The notes under the pieces: generated by a model
The model's input: the letters and a program-made list of their open reading frames with translations, nothing else
What the model was told of the DNA's origin: nothing
The model's database searches: none
Source: Solirubrobacteraceae bacterium
GTDB taxonomy: Bacteria > Actinomycetota > Thermoleophilia > Solirubrobacterales > Solirubrobacteraceae
DNA length: 64,000 nt
Assembly (NCBI GenBank): GCA_030447505.1
Contig: JAUJOT010000004.1
Location: 124,001-188,000, forward strand
Direction: 5' to 3'
Position numbers and translations under genes: made by a program
In this document: one piece after another, positions 51,875-60,964 of the stretch
How positions within the stretch are numbered: position 1 is the first letter of the stretch
Layout: each line of letters opens with the position of its first letter

Positions 51875-54190
51875 ATGGGGGGTCGTGACGGCAGGAGGAG
51901 GATGGGGCGCGGGTTCCTGGCGGGGGCTGCGATGCTGCTCGCGCTCGCCCTGCTCGGCGCGCCGCCTGCGGCCGCTCGCGTGACGCTCGTCGCGACCGGT
52001 ACGCCGGAGCTCGTCTTCCTCGGCATCCCGGCCAACGAGATCGTCGCGCGGCTCGCGCTGCCGGGGCCGTCGCGCGCCGTCGCCGTCGCGCGCGACGGCC
52101 GAACAGCGTGGGTCACGGCCGGCGGCGCAATCGTCGCCGTGGACGTCAACAACCGCCAGGAGCTGCGCCGCGGCACGGACGGGCCGGGGTCGCCGCAGAT
52201 CGTCGATCTCGATCTCTCGCCGGGTGGCGAAACGCTCTACGCCGTGCGCGGCCGCCAGTTGCTCGTGCTCGACGCCCACACGCTCGTGCAGCGCAGCGCG
52301 ACCGAGCTGCGCGGCGAGGGGGCGGCGCTGGCGGTCTCCCACGACGGCACGCGCGCCGCCGTCGTGTTGCGCAGCGGGCGCGTCGCGATGCTCGCGCTCG
52401 GTAGAAATCGGTTGCTGCGCCACATCCGGCTGGCGGGCGCGAACGGCGTCGCCGTCGCCGACAACGGCACGACGTACGTGACGGCGCGCGGGCGGCTGCG
52501 CCTGATCGCCCCTGCCCGGCGGCGCGCCAGCAAGCGCGCGATCAAGCTGCCCGCCGGCGCCGGCGGCGGGTTGACGCTGTCGCCTCGCCGTACGCAGCTT
52601 GCCGTCGGTGCGGCAGCCGGCGGCCGCTCGGGCGCGATCGTCGAGCTGCGCACGGCGAAGGTCCAGCGCCTCGCGACGGGCCGCGGGCCGAGCCGCGGCT
52701 CGTGGTATCCGCAGGCCAGCCGGATCGTCTTCGCCGACGGCGGCGCCGCCGGCCTGTCGTTCGTCAGCCCGTTCTCGCGCCGGCGGATCGGGGTGCTCGC
52801 GCTGGGCGGCACGCGCCCCAGCGACGTCGTCGTGCAGCCCGGCCTCGCCGTCATCGTCGGTACCGAGGGATCCGACGAGATCACGGGCACGCGCGGGGCC
52901 GACAGGATCAGGGCGCTCGGCGGCGATGACGTCGTGCGCGGCCGCCGCGGACGCGACGTGCTGACCGGCGGGGCCGGCAGCGATCGCCTGGCCGGCGGCT
53001 CGTTCAGCGATCAGATCCGAGGCGAGGAGGGCGACGACTACATGCGCGGCGACACCGGCGACGACGACCTGCGCGGCGGGCCCGGCAGCGACGGCGCGGA
53101 CGGCGGCACCGGCAACGACACGATCCACGGCGAGGACGGCGACGACGTGCTCGACGGAGGCGACGGCGACGACTTGATCTTCGGCGGCCCCGGTGACGAC
53201 ACGATCGTCGAGAAGGGCTTCGGAGACGACAAGGAGCTCAACGGCGGTCCCGGCAACGACATCATCCGCGGCGGGCGCGGCAACGACCAGCAGATCCTCG
53301 GGGAGGACGGCGATGACCAGCTCTTCGGCGAGAACGGCCACGAGAAGATCCTCGGCGGCAACGGCAACGACCTCATCGACGGCGGGCGTGCTGCCGACCG
53401 GCTGGAGGGCGGTCACGGCGACGACACGATCTTCGGTCGCGCTGCCAGAGACGCGATGAAGGGCGAGGAGGGATCCGATCGCCTCGACGGCGGTTCCGCG
53501 AGCGATCGGCTCGAGGGCGGTGACGGCAACGACGAGCTGGTCGGCGGCTCGAGCCCCGACGTGCTCGACGGTGGTGATGGCGATGACTCGATCCGGGCGG
53601 CCGACGACAGCGCGGACACGGTGCTGTGCGGAGCGGGCAACGACACCGTCTACGTCGAGAGTGACATTCCGCAGCGCGATCTGCTGTCGGATTGCGAGCT
53701 CGTCGTGGCGGTTGCGCCCGAAGCCGACAACGACGGTGAAGCGGTGCTTGTCATCCGCGGAACGCCTGCTGACGATGTGCTCTACGGCACGGACGCCGCC
53801 GAGTCGATGTTCGGGCGTGCCGGCGCCGACAGGCTGTTCGGCAAGGCCGGCGACGACTACGTCGACGGCGACAGCGGCGACGACCAGCTGCACGGCGGCC
53901 CAGGCAACGACATCATTCCCGGTCGTGGCGGCAACGACAGGATCCACGGCAACGAGGGCGACGACCGGATCACCGGCGACCGCGGCAACGACCGCATCTT
54001 CGGCGGCGCCGGCAACGACACGATCTTCGGCAACATCGGCCGTGACCGGGTCGACGGCGGGGCCGGCAACGACCGCATCAACGTGGTCGACAGCACCGTC
54101 GACCGCGTCAGCTGCGGAGCGGGCAGGGACACCGTGTTCGCCGATCCGCGCGACAGGGTCGGCAAGGACTGCGAGATCGTCCGCCGCTGA
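51875..54190 (+). CDS. Secreted protein with N-terminal beta-propeller-like domain and RTX calcium-binding repeats
   Basis: A protein of 771 residues. A twin-Arg-like basic start and hydrophobic core (FLAGAAMLLALALLGAPPAA) form the signal peptide. Residues ~40-320 are beta-rich repeats (AVAVARDGRTAWVTAGGAI, LDLSPGGETLYAVRGRQLLV) typical of YVTN-like propellers. Residues ~325-760 hold about 30 RTX nonapeptides (GGxGxDxLx), interrupted near 580-630 by a Cys-containing spacer. Calcium-dependent folding outside the cell is expected. No T1SS or hydrolase domain is seen, so it is more likely a surface or matrix protein than a toxin. An ATG at 51902 with AGGAGG is an alternative start. Confidence 0.9.
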   Translation: MGGRDGRRRMGRGFLAGAAMLLALALLGAPPAAARVTLVATGTPELVFLGIPANEIVARLALPGPSRAVAVARDGRTAWVTAGGAIVAVDVNNRQELRRGTDGPGSPQIVDLDLSPGGETLYAVRGRQLLVLDAHTLVQRSATELRGEGAALAVSHDGTRAAVVLRSGRVAMLALGRNRLLRHIRLAGANGVAVADNGTTYVTARGRLRLIAPARRRASKRAIKLPAGAGGGLTLSPRRTQLAVGAAAGGRSGAIVELRTAKVQRLATGRGPSRGSWYPQASRIVFADGGAAGLSFVSPFSRRRIGVLALGGTRPSDVVVQPGLAVIVGTEGSDEITGTRGADRIRALGGDDVVRGRRGRDVLTGGAGSDRLAGGSFSDQIRGEEGDDYMRGDTGDDDLRGGPGSDGADGGTGNDTIHGEDGDDVLDGGDGDDLIFGGPGDDTIVEKGFGDDKELNGGPGNDIIRGGRGNDQQILGEDGDDQLFGENGHEKILGGNGNDLIDGGRAADRLEGGHGDDTIFGRAARDAMKGEEGSDRLDGGSASDRLEGGDGNDELVGGSSPDVLDGGDGDDSIRAADDSADTVLCGAGNDTVYVESDIPQRDLLSDCELVVAVAPEADNDGEAVLVIRGTPADDVLYGTDAAESMFGRAGADRLFGKAGDDYVDGDSGDDQLHGGPGNDIIPGRGGNDRIHGNEGDDRITGDRGNDRIFGGAGNDTIFGNIGRDRVDGGAGNDRINVVDSTVDRVSCGAGRDTVFADPRDRVGKDCEIVRR

Positions 54191-54222
54191 CCGCGCTGAC
54201 GTCAGGGCCGCCGATCAGGCGT

Positions 54223-55644
54223 TCAGGGCGGCGATGCAGCAGGCGCCCGCGGCCTGACGGTTGCGCCGGCTTGGCGGCGCAGCGCCGCGAACGCCGCCTC
54301 GGCGGTCGCGGCGTCGAGGTGACGCGCGCGTCCGTTGCCGCCCGAGCCGACCGTGACGCGCAGGTCAGCGAGTGCCGCGCGCGCCTGCAGCGGCGTGCGC
54401 TCGAGCGCGTGCTGCTGCAGGCGGTGGCGGCGCGCGAGCAGCGTGCGGCGTGCGATCCGCACCTCGCGCACGACGACGACGTTGCCCGCCAGCCGCACGC
54501 CCGCGCCGCGGAAGTCGCGCAGGCCGATCAGCGCGCCGGCCAGCGCGAGCGCGGGCAGCGCCGGCCAAGCCGCGCTGGTCAACGCCAGCACGGGCGCGGC
54601 GCCGACGATCGCGCCGAGCGTCGCCCGCGGCAGGACGAAGCGCCGCAGCGCGCGGCGCGGCGGGCGCTCGAGCTCGCCCGGCTCGATCGCCAGCCCCGGC
54701 ACGAGGCGCGCGATGACCGCCTCCGCCTCGGCGCGGCGCACGAGCGGCAGCAGCGTGCTTGTCACGGCCTTGTCGTTGCCGTGCGCGGCCGTCTCCAGCC
54801 GCAGCGCGGCGAGGCCGAGCGGCCCGCGCGTGAGCCCTTCGACGATCACGACGCCGTCGACGCGCTCGAGCGGGATGCTCTGCGCGCGCCGCTCGAGCAG
54901 GCCGCGGCGGATGCGCAGCACCTGCGCGTCGCGCTCGACCTCGAAGCCGGCGAACACGACGATCGCCGCGACGAACGACAGGACGTAGGCCGCGCCGAGC
55001 ACGATCGCGACGGCAATCAGGATCGTCGTCGGCGAGTTGAGCCGGGCGAGCAGCCCCTCGCCGTCGCGCTCGACGTCGATCACGTTCTGAAACAGCGCGT
55101 AGACGCCGGCCACGGCCGATACGGCGACGCTGATCTGCGGTGAGGTGAGCGCCGTCAGCAGCAGCCGCCGCCTGCCGAGCCGGACGCGCGCGTCGGGCGA
55201 CGCCGGCTCGGGCTGGCCGAGCGCCCGGCGCAGCCGCGCCGCCTCCGCGTGCGTGACGGCCGACAGAACGATCTCGTCGGCGTCCGACGCCCCCGGCACC
55301 TGCACGCGCAGCTCGACCACGCCGAACAGCCGCTGGATCGGGCCGGTCACGGTGTCGACGCCCTGCACCCGCGCGCGTGGGACGACCTTCTCGTCGGGCG
55401 TGAAGACGCCGGAGCGGTAGTGCAAGGCGATGTCGTCGAGCCAGTAGGTCTTGCTGCGCCAGGTGATCCAGCTGATCAGGCTTCCGACGGCGATTGCGCC
55501 GACCGCCATCGCGGCGGCGAGACCCGGCGTCCCGCCACGCACGATCGCGATCACCAGCGCGCCGAGGACGAGCTGCAGCGCCGCGCGCACCGCGTCGACG
55601 GCGATCGCGGCGTAGTGCAGGCGGCGCGGCGGCTCAGAGGTCAT
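54223..55644 (-). CDS. Multi-pass membrane protein with bacterial PH (DUF304/YdbT-like) domains
   Basis: This 473-residue protein contains three bPH domains (one begins VFTPDEKVVPRARVQGVDTV, another IRRGLLERRAQSIPLERVDG, the last VREVRIARRTLLARRHRLQQ), each preceded by a pair of hydrophobic helices. This is the YdbT architecture. It overlaps the upstream YdbS-like gene by 11 nt, the usual pairing. In Bacillus the YdbS/YdbT pair is linked to resistance against certain antimicrobial compounds; here the role is inferred. Confidence 0.88.
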   Translation of the reverse strand: MTSEPPRRLHYAAIAVDAVRAALQLVLGALVIAIVRGGTPGLAAAMAVGAIAVGSLISWITWRSKTYWLDDIALHYRSGVFTPDEKVVPRARVQGVDTVTGPIQRLFGVVELRVQVPGASDADEIVLSAVTHAEAARLRRALGQPEPASPDARVRLGRRRLLLTALTSPQISVAVSAVAGVYALFQNVIDVERDGEGLLARLNSPTTILIAVAIVLGAAYVLSFVAAIVVFAGFEVERDAQVLRIRRGLLERRAQSIPLERVDGVVIVEGLTRGPLGLAALRLETAAHGNDKAVTSTLLPLVRRAEAEAVIARLVPGLAIEPGELERPPRRALRRFVLPRATLGAIVGAAPVLALTSAAWPALPALALAGALIGLRDFRGAGVRLAGNVVVVREVRIARRTLLARRHRLQQHALERTPLQARAALADLRVTVGSGGNGRARHLDAATAEAAFAALRRQAGATVRPRAPAASPP

Positions 55645-56104
55645 CGGGGGTCCGCAGCCGCGCGAGGATCCTGTCGCGCACGTCGTCCGCCCGCGCCGGC
55701 GCGAGACCGGGGATCGTCGTCTGGCCCGCGGCCGTGTGCACGTTCAGGCGCACGAGGCCGAAGATGCGCGTCCAGCCCGTGCGCTCGACGGACACGTGCT
55801 GGATGCGCGTGATCGGCACGATCGTCCGCGTCACGCGCAGGACGCCCGCGAGCAGGTCGAGCTCCTCCTCGTGCAGCTCCCAGCGGTAGCGGCGGTGGCG
55901 CTCGCGCGGGACCAGGACGATGTGCGCGAGGCCGGCGACGGCGCTGACGAGCGGCAGCCAGGGCATCAGCGCGTCGGCGGCCGCCGCGATCCCGAACGCG
56001 ATCGCGACGACGATCAGCACGGAGACGACGTCTTCGCAGAGCCACATCGCGCGAACGCCGTCGGGCAGCGTCTCGGTGGGCTGGGGGCGCACCGCCGCAA
56101 TCAC
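55634..56104 (-). CDS. Membrane protein with one bacterial PH domain (YdbS-like)
   Basis: This 156-residue protein has two hydrophobic helices (VVSVLIVVAIAFGIAAAADA, LVSAVAGLAHIVLV), followed by a bPH domain (ELHEEELDLLAGVLRVTRTI, VPITRIQHVSVERTGWTRIF, GLVRLNVHTAAG). It starts at a GTG that overlaps the stop of the upstream gene (GTGA) and overlaps the YdbT-like gene at its end. The three genes form a coupled operon. Confidence 0.88.
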   Translation of the reverse strand: MIAAVRPQPTETLPDGVRAMWLCEDVVSVLIVVAIAFGIAAAADALMPWLPLVSAVAGLAHIVLVPRERHRRYRWELHEEELDLLAGVLRVTRTIVPITRIQHVSVERTGWTRIFGLVRLNVHTAAGQTTIPGLAPARADDVRDRILARLRTPDDL

Positions 56105-56799
56105 TTCAGAACGCGCGGCGAGTCGGTCGCGCCGAGCGCGGCGGGATCGATCTCGACGATCTGCGCGACGCGCTCGCGCGCGGCGTCGGCGTCGACGGCG
56201 GGCAGGTTCTTGACGAGCAGCGGCGGCGCCTCGCCATAGGTCTCCTTCGTGCCGGGCTCGACGATCACGCCGTCGATCGCCTCGAGCTGCGCGCGCGTCG
56301 GGGCCTCGACCTGATGGCCGTGCGGGATCCCGACGACGAAGAGCTGGCGGTAGCGCCGCCCGGCGTCGAGTGCCCCGTGGACGCGCTCGACGCCGATCCC
56401 GAAGCGGGTCGCGATCGCGAGGGCGTCGTTGCGATCGAACGCGCCTTCGTTCTCGCCGATATGGCGCGCGGCATCGGACTTCGCGCGGTCGCAGAGGTCC
56501 ATCAGGAACTGCTCGAGCTCATCTTCGCCGCCGACGGGGATGTCGAAGCCGAACTGCAGCACGGAGCGTCCGCACTGCCCGCCGCTCCAGGCGAAGCGAC
56601 CGTCGACGACGTGGTGCTCGAGCAGGTAGCGCATCTGAAACGCGTTTCGCTCGGCGGCCGCGTCGGCGTAGTCGGCGAGCGCCTCGAGCGCCTCGGCGCT
56701 GTGCACGTAGCGCGGGTCGTCGGGCCGGTCGGCGGCCCGCGCCCGGTGCGCTGCGGCCTGCTCGCGGAAGTGTTCGGAGATCGGGTTCACGCGGCGCAT
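56101..56799 (-). CDS. Conserved-looking protein of unknown function, coupled to the PH-domain pair
   Basis: This 232-residue soluble protein has a helical first half (ISEHFREQAAAHRARAADRP, then ALEALADYADAAAERNAFQM) and a mixed second half (RFGIGVERVHGALDAGRRYR, QLFVVGIPHGHQVEAPTRAQ, VVDGRFAWSGGQCGRSVLQF). Cys, His and Asp are present, but I cannot assign a family. The ATG at 56799 has AGGTGGGG just upstream. The stop overlaps the next GTG by four bases, so it is translated with the YdbS/YdbT-like genes. Confidence 0.75.
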   Translation of the reverse strand: MRRVNPISEHFREQAAAHRARAADRPDDPRYVHSAEALEALADYADAAAERNAFQMRYLLEHHVVDGRFAWSGGQCGRSVLQFGFDIPVGGEDELEQFLMDLCDRAKSDAARHIGENEGAFDRNDALAIATRFGIGVERVHGALDAGRRYRQLFVVGIPHGHQVEAPTRAQLEAIDGVIVEPGTKETYGEAPPLLVKNLPAVDADAARERVAQIVEIDPAALGATDSPRVLK

Positions 56800-56934
56800 G
56801 ATGCCCCACCTGCGGTCGCCGCCATCCGCCGCCGCCGAGCACGATGGCGTAATCGGCGTGCTAACCGGGCGCGTCGCCGCGCGCCGGCCCGATAGACCTT
56901 CGGGCGCAATCACAAACGGATCGGGGGATGGACG

Positions 56935-57123
56935 ATGACCGAGGCCCAGCAGCAGGTCGCCGCAGACTACGCCAGTGGCGAGCTCTCGAGACGCGACGCG
57001 GTCGCGATCCTCAGCCAGCTCGGCGTGAACGGCATCGCTGCCGGCAAGATGCTCGCGGACGCGATGGCCGAGGCAGGCGGCGACAGCGGCAGCGCTGCCG
57101 GACCGCCGTCGGCGACCGCGTAA
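56935..57123 (+). CDS. Small hypothetical protein
   Basis: This 62-residue protein is acidic and helical at its start: EAQQQVAADYASGELSRRDA, then VAILSQLGVNGIAAGKMLAD, ending in a Gly/Ala-rich tail. The pattern resembles small regulatory domains that bind a helix, but no family is recognised. It is divergent from the gene ending at 56101-56799, with a 135-bp spacer. A palindrome follows its stop. Confidence 0.65.
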   Translation: MTEAQQQVAADYASGELSRRDAVAILSQLGVNGIAAGKMLADAMAEAGGDSGSAAGPPSATA

Positions 57124-57146
57124 CGCGCCGGCGGCGGCGTGGTGTG

Positions 57147-57162
57147 AGCGCCCGCGGGCGCT
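57147..57162. terminator. Perfect 16-bp palindrome between convergent genes
   Basis: AGCGCCCGCGGGCGCT reads the same on both strands and sits between the stop at 57123 and the GH65 stop at 57184. It can form a hairpin in either transcript and is a plausible bidirectional terminator, although it has no U-tract. Confidence 0.45.
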
Positions 57163-57183
57163 GCCGCGCTCGCGAACGTCCAC

Positions 57184-59529
57184 CTACGCGCCCAGCGGCG
57201 GGGCCCGCCCCGGCGGCTGGGCCGGTCGCTCGCGCTGCGGGGCGGCCGGGACGGCGCGGACCTCCGGCGTTCCGGGCTGCAGCCTGAGGTCCTCGTCGTG
57301 ATGGCGTAGCTCGAGCGCCGCGCCGTCGAGCAGCTCGTAGCGCGCGTCGGCGCGCCCGACGGTGACGCGCAGGCGCCGGCCGCGGTAGAGCAGCCTGAAG
57401 CTCAGCCGCGTCAGTCGCGCGGGCAGCCGCGGGGAGAAGTGCAGCGTGTCGCCGTGGTCGCGCATCCCGCCGAAGCCCGCGACGGCGACGAGCCAGGAGC
57501 CCGCGAGCGCCGCGAGGTGGACGCCGTCGCGCGTGTTGGACGCGAGGTCGCGCAGATCGATGAACGCCGTCTCAGCTAGGTAGTCGTAGGCGAGCTCGGT
57601 GTGGCCGACCTCGGCCGCCACGATCGCCTGGATGCACGCCGACAGCGACGAGTCGCGGACGGTGATCGCCTCGTAGTACTCGAAGTCGCGCGCGCGCTGC
57701 TCGCAGCTGAAGCACTCGGCGCAGACGTAGAGCGCGAAGATCAGGTCGGCCTGCTTGACGACCTGACTGGCGTACAGCAGGTAGTAGGGGTAGTGCAGCA
57801 GCAGCGGATAGCGCTCCGGCGGCGTGTTGTCGAAGTCCCATCGGCGGTAGCGCGTGAAGCCCTCGGACTGCGGCGTCACGCCCAGCTCCTCGTCGTAGGG
57901 GATGACGATCGCCTCGGCGGCGTCGCGCCACGCGCGGATCTCCTCGTCGTCGACGCCGAGCTTCGCCGCGCTCGTGGGGTGGCGCGCGGCAAGCGTCGCG
58001 GCCGAGCGCAGGTTGCGCGCCGCCATGAAGTTCGTGTAGACGTTGTTGTCGGCCAGCGACGAGTACTCGTCGGGGCCGGTGACGCCGTCGATCCGGAAGC
58101 CGCCCTCGGCGTCGTGGTGGCCGATCGAGTGCCACAGCCGCGCGGTCTCGACGAGCAGCTCGAGGGCGATCTCGCGCTCGAACTGCTCGTCCTCGGTTGC
58201 CGCGAGGTAGCGCCTCGCCGCGTCGGCGATGTCGGCGTTGATGTGCATCGCGGCCGTGCCCGCCGGCCAGTAGCCGGAGCACTCCTGACCGGAGATCGTG
58301 CGCCACGGGAACGTCGCGCCGCCGATACTCAGCATCCGCGCGCGACCCCGCGCGAGTGCGAGCGTCGAGTGGCGCCACCACAGCGCGTCACGCGCCGCCG
58401 TCGGCGCGACGTACGTCAGCACGGGCAGCGTGTAGGTCTCCATGTCCCAGAACGAGTGGCCGTCGTAGCCGCTGCCGGTCAGCCCCTTTGCCGGGATCGC
58501 GCGGCCCTCGGCGCGCGCCGCCGCCTGCAGGACGTGAAAGAGCGCGAAGCGGGTCGCCTGCTGCAGTGCCGGATCGCCGTCGATCTCGACGTCGGCGCGC
58601 GCCCAGAAGTCGTCGAGGTACGCGCGCTGGGACCTGTACAGCGCCTCCCAGCCCGTCCGCATCACCGCGGCGAGCGCGGCGTCGACCTGATCGCGCATCG
58701 CCGGAAGCGAGCGCCGACTGGACCATCCGTAGGCGACGAACTTGACGATCCGCAGCCGCTCGCCGGGCTCCAGCGAGGTGGAGACCGTGACGCGGGCGAG
58801 GTCGCGCTCGCTCTCGGCGGCGGTGACGATGTCGTTGGGCCCCTCGATGACGTGATCCATCCCGGCGGCGACGCGCAGCTTCGACATGCGCGTGACGTGC
58901 ACGAGGCCGGCGCGCAGGCCGTTGTGGCCGTGCGCCTCGCCGCGCAGCGGCCGCCGCAGCGCCGCGGCCGCGCGCGGGTCGTCGCCTGCCTCCTCGACGG
59001 GCTCGTTGGCGACGAGCTCGGACTGCACGACGATCCGCGCCGGGCCGTCGTACGCCTCGACCTCGTACTCGATCGCCGCCACGGCGCGCTGCACGAAGGA
59101 GACCAGGCGCGTCGTGCGCAGGATCAGCCCCTGCCCGGCCGGTGAGCGCCAGTGCACCTCGCGGCGCAGCACGCCGTCGCGCAGGTCGAGCACGCGCTCG
59201 TGGCGCTCGACGGTCCCGTAGCGCAGGTCAAACGGCTCGTCGTCGACGAGCAGCCGCAGGACCTTGCCGTTCGTGACGTTGATCATCGTCTCGCCGGACT
59301 CCGGATAGCCGTAGCCGGCCTCGGCGTAGGGCAGCGGGCGCGTCTCGTAGAACCCGTTGAGGTATGTGCCCGAGCGGCCGCATGGCTCGCCCTCGTCGAG
59401 GTTGCCGCGCAGGCCGATGTGGCCGTTGGACAGTGCGAAGACCGACTCCGTCTGCGCGAGGACGTCGAGGTCGACCGTGCGCTCCGCGACCGACCAGGGG
59501 TCGACCTCGAAGGTGCTCCGGTCGATCAT
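57184..59529 (-). CDS. Glycoside hydrolase family 65 (maltose/kojibiose/trehalose-type phosphorylase)
   Basis: This 781-residue protein has the GH65 layout. The N-terminal beta domain has [20 protein letters not shown]-type text (here [15 protein letters not shown]). The (alpha/alpha)6 barrel has [33 protein letters not shown] and [19 protein letters not shown] with the general-acid Glu. The terminal beta domain ends near residue 750. Members phosphorolyse or hydrolyse alpha-glucosides, many yielding beta-glucose 1-phosphate. Its start overlaps the stop of a beta-phosphoglucomutase-like gene (ATGA), the usual partner. The phosphate-site Ser/His pair was not checked, so hydrolase versus phosphorylase is open. 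Confidence 0.92.
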   Translation of the reverse strand: MIDRSTFEVDPWSVAERTVDLDVLAQTESVFALSNGHIGLRGNLDEGEPCGRSGTYLNGFYETRPLPYAEAGYGYPESGETMINVTNGKVLRLLVDDEPFDLRYGTVERHERVLDLRDGVLRREVHWRSPAGQGLILRTTRLVSFVQRAVAAIEYEVEAYDGPARIVVQSELVANEPVEEAGDDPRAAAALRRPLRGEAHGHNGLRAGLVHVTRMSKLRVAAGMDHVIEGPNDIVTAAESERDLARVTVSTSLEPGERLRIVKFVAYGWSSRRSLPAMRDQVDAALAAVMRTGWEALYRSQRAYLDDFWARADVEIDGDPALQQATRFALFHVLQAAARAEGRAIPAKGLTGSGYDGHSFWDMETYTLPVLTYVAPTAARDALWWRHSTLALARGRARMLSIGGATFPWRTISGQECSGYWPAGTAAMHINADIADAARRYLAATEDEQFEREIALELLVETARLWHSIGHHDAEGGFRIDGVTGPDEYSSLADNNVYTNFMAARNLRSAATLAARHPTSAAKLGVDDEEIRAWRDAAEAIVIPYDEELGVTPQSEGFTRYRRWDFDNTPPERYPLLLHYPYYLLYASQVVKQADLIFALYVCAECFSCEQRARDFEYYEAITVRDSSLSACIQAIVAAEVGHTELAYDYLAETAFIDLRDLASNTRDGVHLAALAGSWLVAVAGFGGMRDHGDTLHFSPRLPARLTRLSFRLLYRGRRLRVTVGRADARYELLDGAALELRHHDEDLRLQPGTPEVRAVPAAPQRERPAQPPGRAPPLGA

Positions 59530-60079
59530 CGGGCGCGGTCCAGCAGATCCGCGAGGTCGGTCACGACAACGTCGGCGCCGCGCTGCGTGAGGGCTTGCGC
59601 CTGGCCGCTGCGGTCGACGCCGACGACGTAGCCGAAGCTGCCGTTGCGGCCCGCTTCGACGCCGGCCAGCGCGTCCTCGAAGACGACCGCGTTGGGCGCC
59701 GGCGTGTCGAGACGGCGCGCCGCAGCCCCGCAGCGCGCGCCGCCTCGACGTAGCGGACCGAGCCCTCGTAGGCGTCGACGCCGTCCTTCGCCATCATCGC
59801 GAGCACGAGCTCGTTCTTGCGATCGGCGAGCGTGCGGACGAGCTTCTCGTCGGCCTCGATCCCGCGCGCCTGCAGGAACGACCGAACGCCGTCCAGCCGT
59901 GGCTTGCCGTCGACGTGCTCGTCGTACTCGCGCGGCAGCTCGAAGGGCGGCTCGCCGAGCTCGCGCAGGAAGCCGTCGAACTCCTCCTTCCAGGCGCGCG
60001 CGTGCACGACGGCGGTCTTCGTCAGCACGCCGTCGAGGTCGAACAGGCAGGCGCTGATCGTGTCCGGCAGCCCGAGCAT
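59526..60079 (-). pseudogene. Beta-phosphoglucomutase-like HAD gene with internal deletion and frameshift
   Basis: The first ~120 residues are typical of beta-[23 protein letters not shown] (motif I nucleophile Asp), the cap helices and [20 protein letters not shown], then [11 protein letters not shown]. There the frame changes. In the second frame [20 protein letters not shown] (motif IV acids) continues, then [15 protein letters not shown] to a stop overlapping the GH65 ATG. About 55-60 residues between them, including the motif II Ser/Thr and motif III Lys, are missing. The protein cannot be active. Confidence 0.8.
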
Positions 60080-60148
60080 CGCGACGAGTCTCCCCGGTAC
60101 GGGGGATGCTTCAAGCGCGGACGTCGGGTGTCGACGCCCCTGAACAGC

Positions 60149-60180
60149 ACCGAGGCCGGGGCGTTCGCCCCGGCCTCGGT
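60149..60180 (-). terminator. Strong hairpin terminator
   Basis: A perfect 15-bp stem (ACCGAGGCCGGGGCG with CGCCCCGGCCTCGGT) and a 2-nt TT loop, lying 23 nt after the stop of the small minus-strand gene at 60204. There is no clear U-tract on either side, so it may work for both directions. Confidence 0.7.
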
Positions 60181-60203
60181 ACGTCAGGACAGCGTCTGCT
60201 CTT

Positions 60204-60413
60204 CTAGTCCTCCTTTGTGATGCCCATCCGCTTGAGGGCAGCCTGCGCGTGCGGCGACAGCTGACCCGTCACGGGCGTGGCCACCGCGAACCCCGACGGC
60301 CACGCGATCGGCGCGTTCTGCCCGAGACTCGCGTACTCGCCCACAGGCGCGCCCGGGGGCGGAACGCGCTCGTCCGGCGCGAGGTAGAGCTTGACGTCAC
60401 CTCCGAAAGACAT
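60204..60413 (-). CDS. Small hypothetical protein
   Basis: This 69-residue protein reads MSFGGDVKLYLAPDERVPPP, then GAPVGEYASLGQNAPIAWPS and LSPHAQAALKRMGITKED. It is Pro-rich at the start and helical at the end. The ATG at 60413 has AAGGTG at a normal distance. It is followed by a strong terminator and preceded by a 275-bp spacer with pairing potential. I do not recognise it. Confidence 0.65.
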   Translation of the reverse strand: MSFGGDVKLYLAPDERVPPPGAPVGEYASLGQNAPIAWPSGFAVATPVTGQLSPHAQAALKRMGITKED

Positions 60414-60688
60414 TGCCAGCACCTTGGATTCCCTCCGTCGTGATAGCGGCGCAAGCCGCATTGATACCTATCTTCGGACTTCGCCCTCCGCCTGGAAGGC
60501 GAACCCTGTAGACGCCCTCCCGCTATGCCTTGGCGACGAGCGGAAGGACCGCGGGAACCCTGCACCCCGCATGTGCGACACGATACAAAAAAACGGCCGT
60601 CCGGACAACGCTTTCCGGGGGTTATCCGAACCAAGACGTTCGTGCAGGCTCGATTGGCCGGCGCGCGCCGGTCCGGCAGACTTGCCCG
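60414..60688. other. Intergenic spacer between divergent small genes, structured-looking
   Basis: The 275-bp spacer holds several short inverted repeats, including TTCGCC/GGCGAA and CGCCT/AGGCG nested at 60479-60505. It also has a run of seven A at 60586-60592. It does not match any riboswitch consensus I could recall. A structured leader of the 60413 gene is possible but unproven. Confidence 0.3.
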
Positions 60689-60892
60689 ATGGACGCCACC
60701 GATGCAAGAGCCCGTCTGATCCGCCTCCAGGCAGAGCGATTCCAGGCGCTCGAGCTCGGCGTCGAGAAGTCGTCGCCGTATCTGACGCGGGTCGAGGCCG
60801 CGATCGAAGAGGCGCGCGCGGACTTCGTCGCGAGCGCCGTGCTCGAGATCGCGCTGCTGCGCGGGTCGCTCGCCGGCGCGACCCGCGGCTGA
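60689..60892 (+). CDS. Small helical hypothetical protein
   Basis: A 67-residue protein: MDATDARARLIRLQAERFQA, LELGVEKSSPYLTRVEAAIE and EARADFVASAVLEIALLRGS. It is two amphipathic helices with balanced charge, typical of a small coiled-coil or regulatory protein. No family is recognised. It lies 72 bp upstream of the hydrolase gene on the same strand. Confidence 0.65.
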   Translation: MDATDARARLIRLQAERFQALELGVEKSSPYLTRVEAAIEEARADFVASAVLEIALLRGSLAGATRG

Positions 60893-60964
60893 TCGCGGAT
60901 CGCCGCCCATCGCGCGCTGCGCGTGGTCGCCGCAGCGCGTCGATCACGGGAAGATGGCTGTGCG

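Noticed and set aside
52870-54140. Regularly repeated DNA suggesting a CRISPR array or satellite
   Set aside because: The repeats follow a 27-bp coding period and encode GGxGxDxxx RTX nonapeptides. There are no unique spacers and no cas genes.
60460-60600. Possible c-di-AMP (ydaO) or c-di-GMP riboswitch
   Set aside because: GGGAACC-like and hairpin segments are present, but the conserved core sequences and order of those classes could not be found on either strand.
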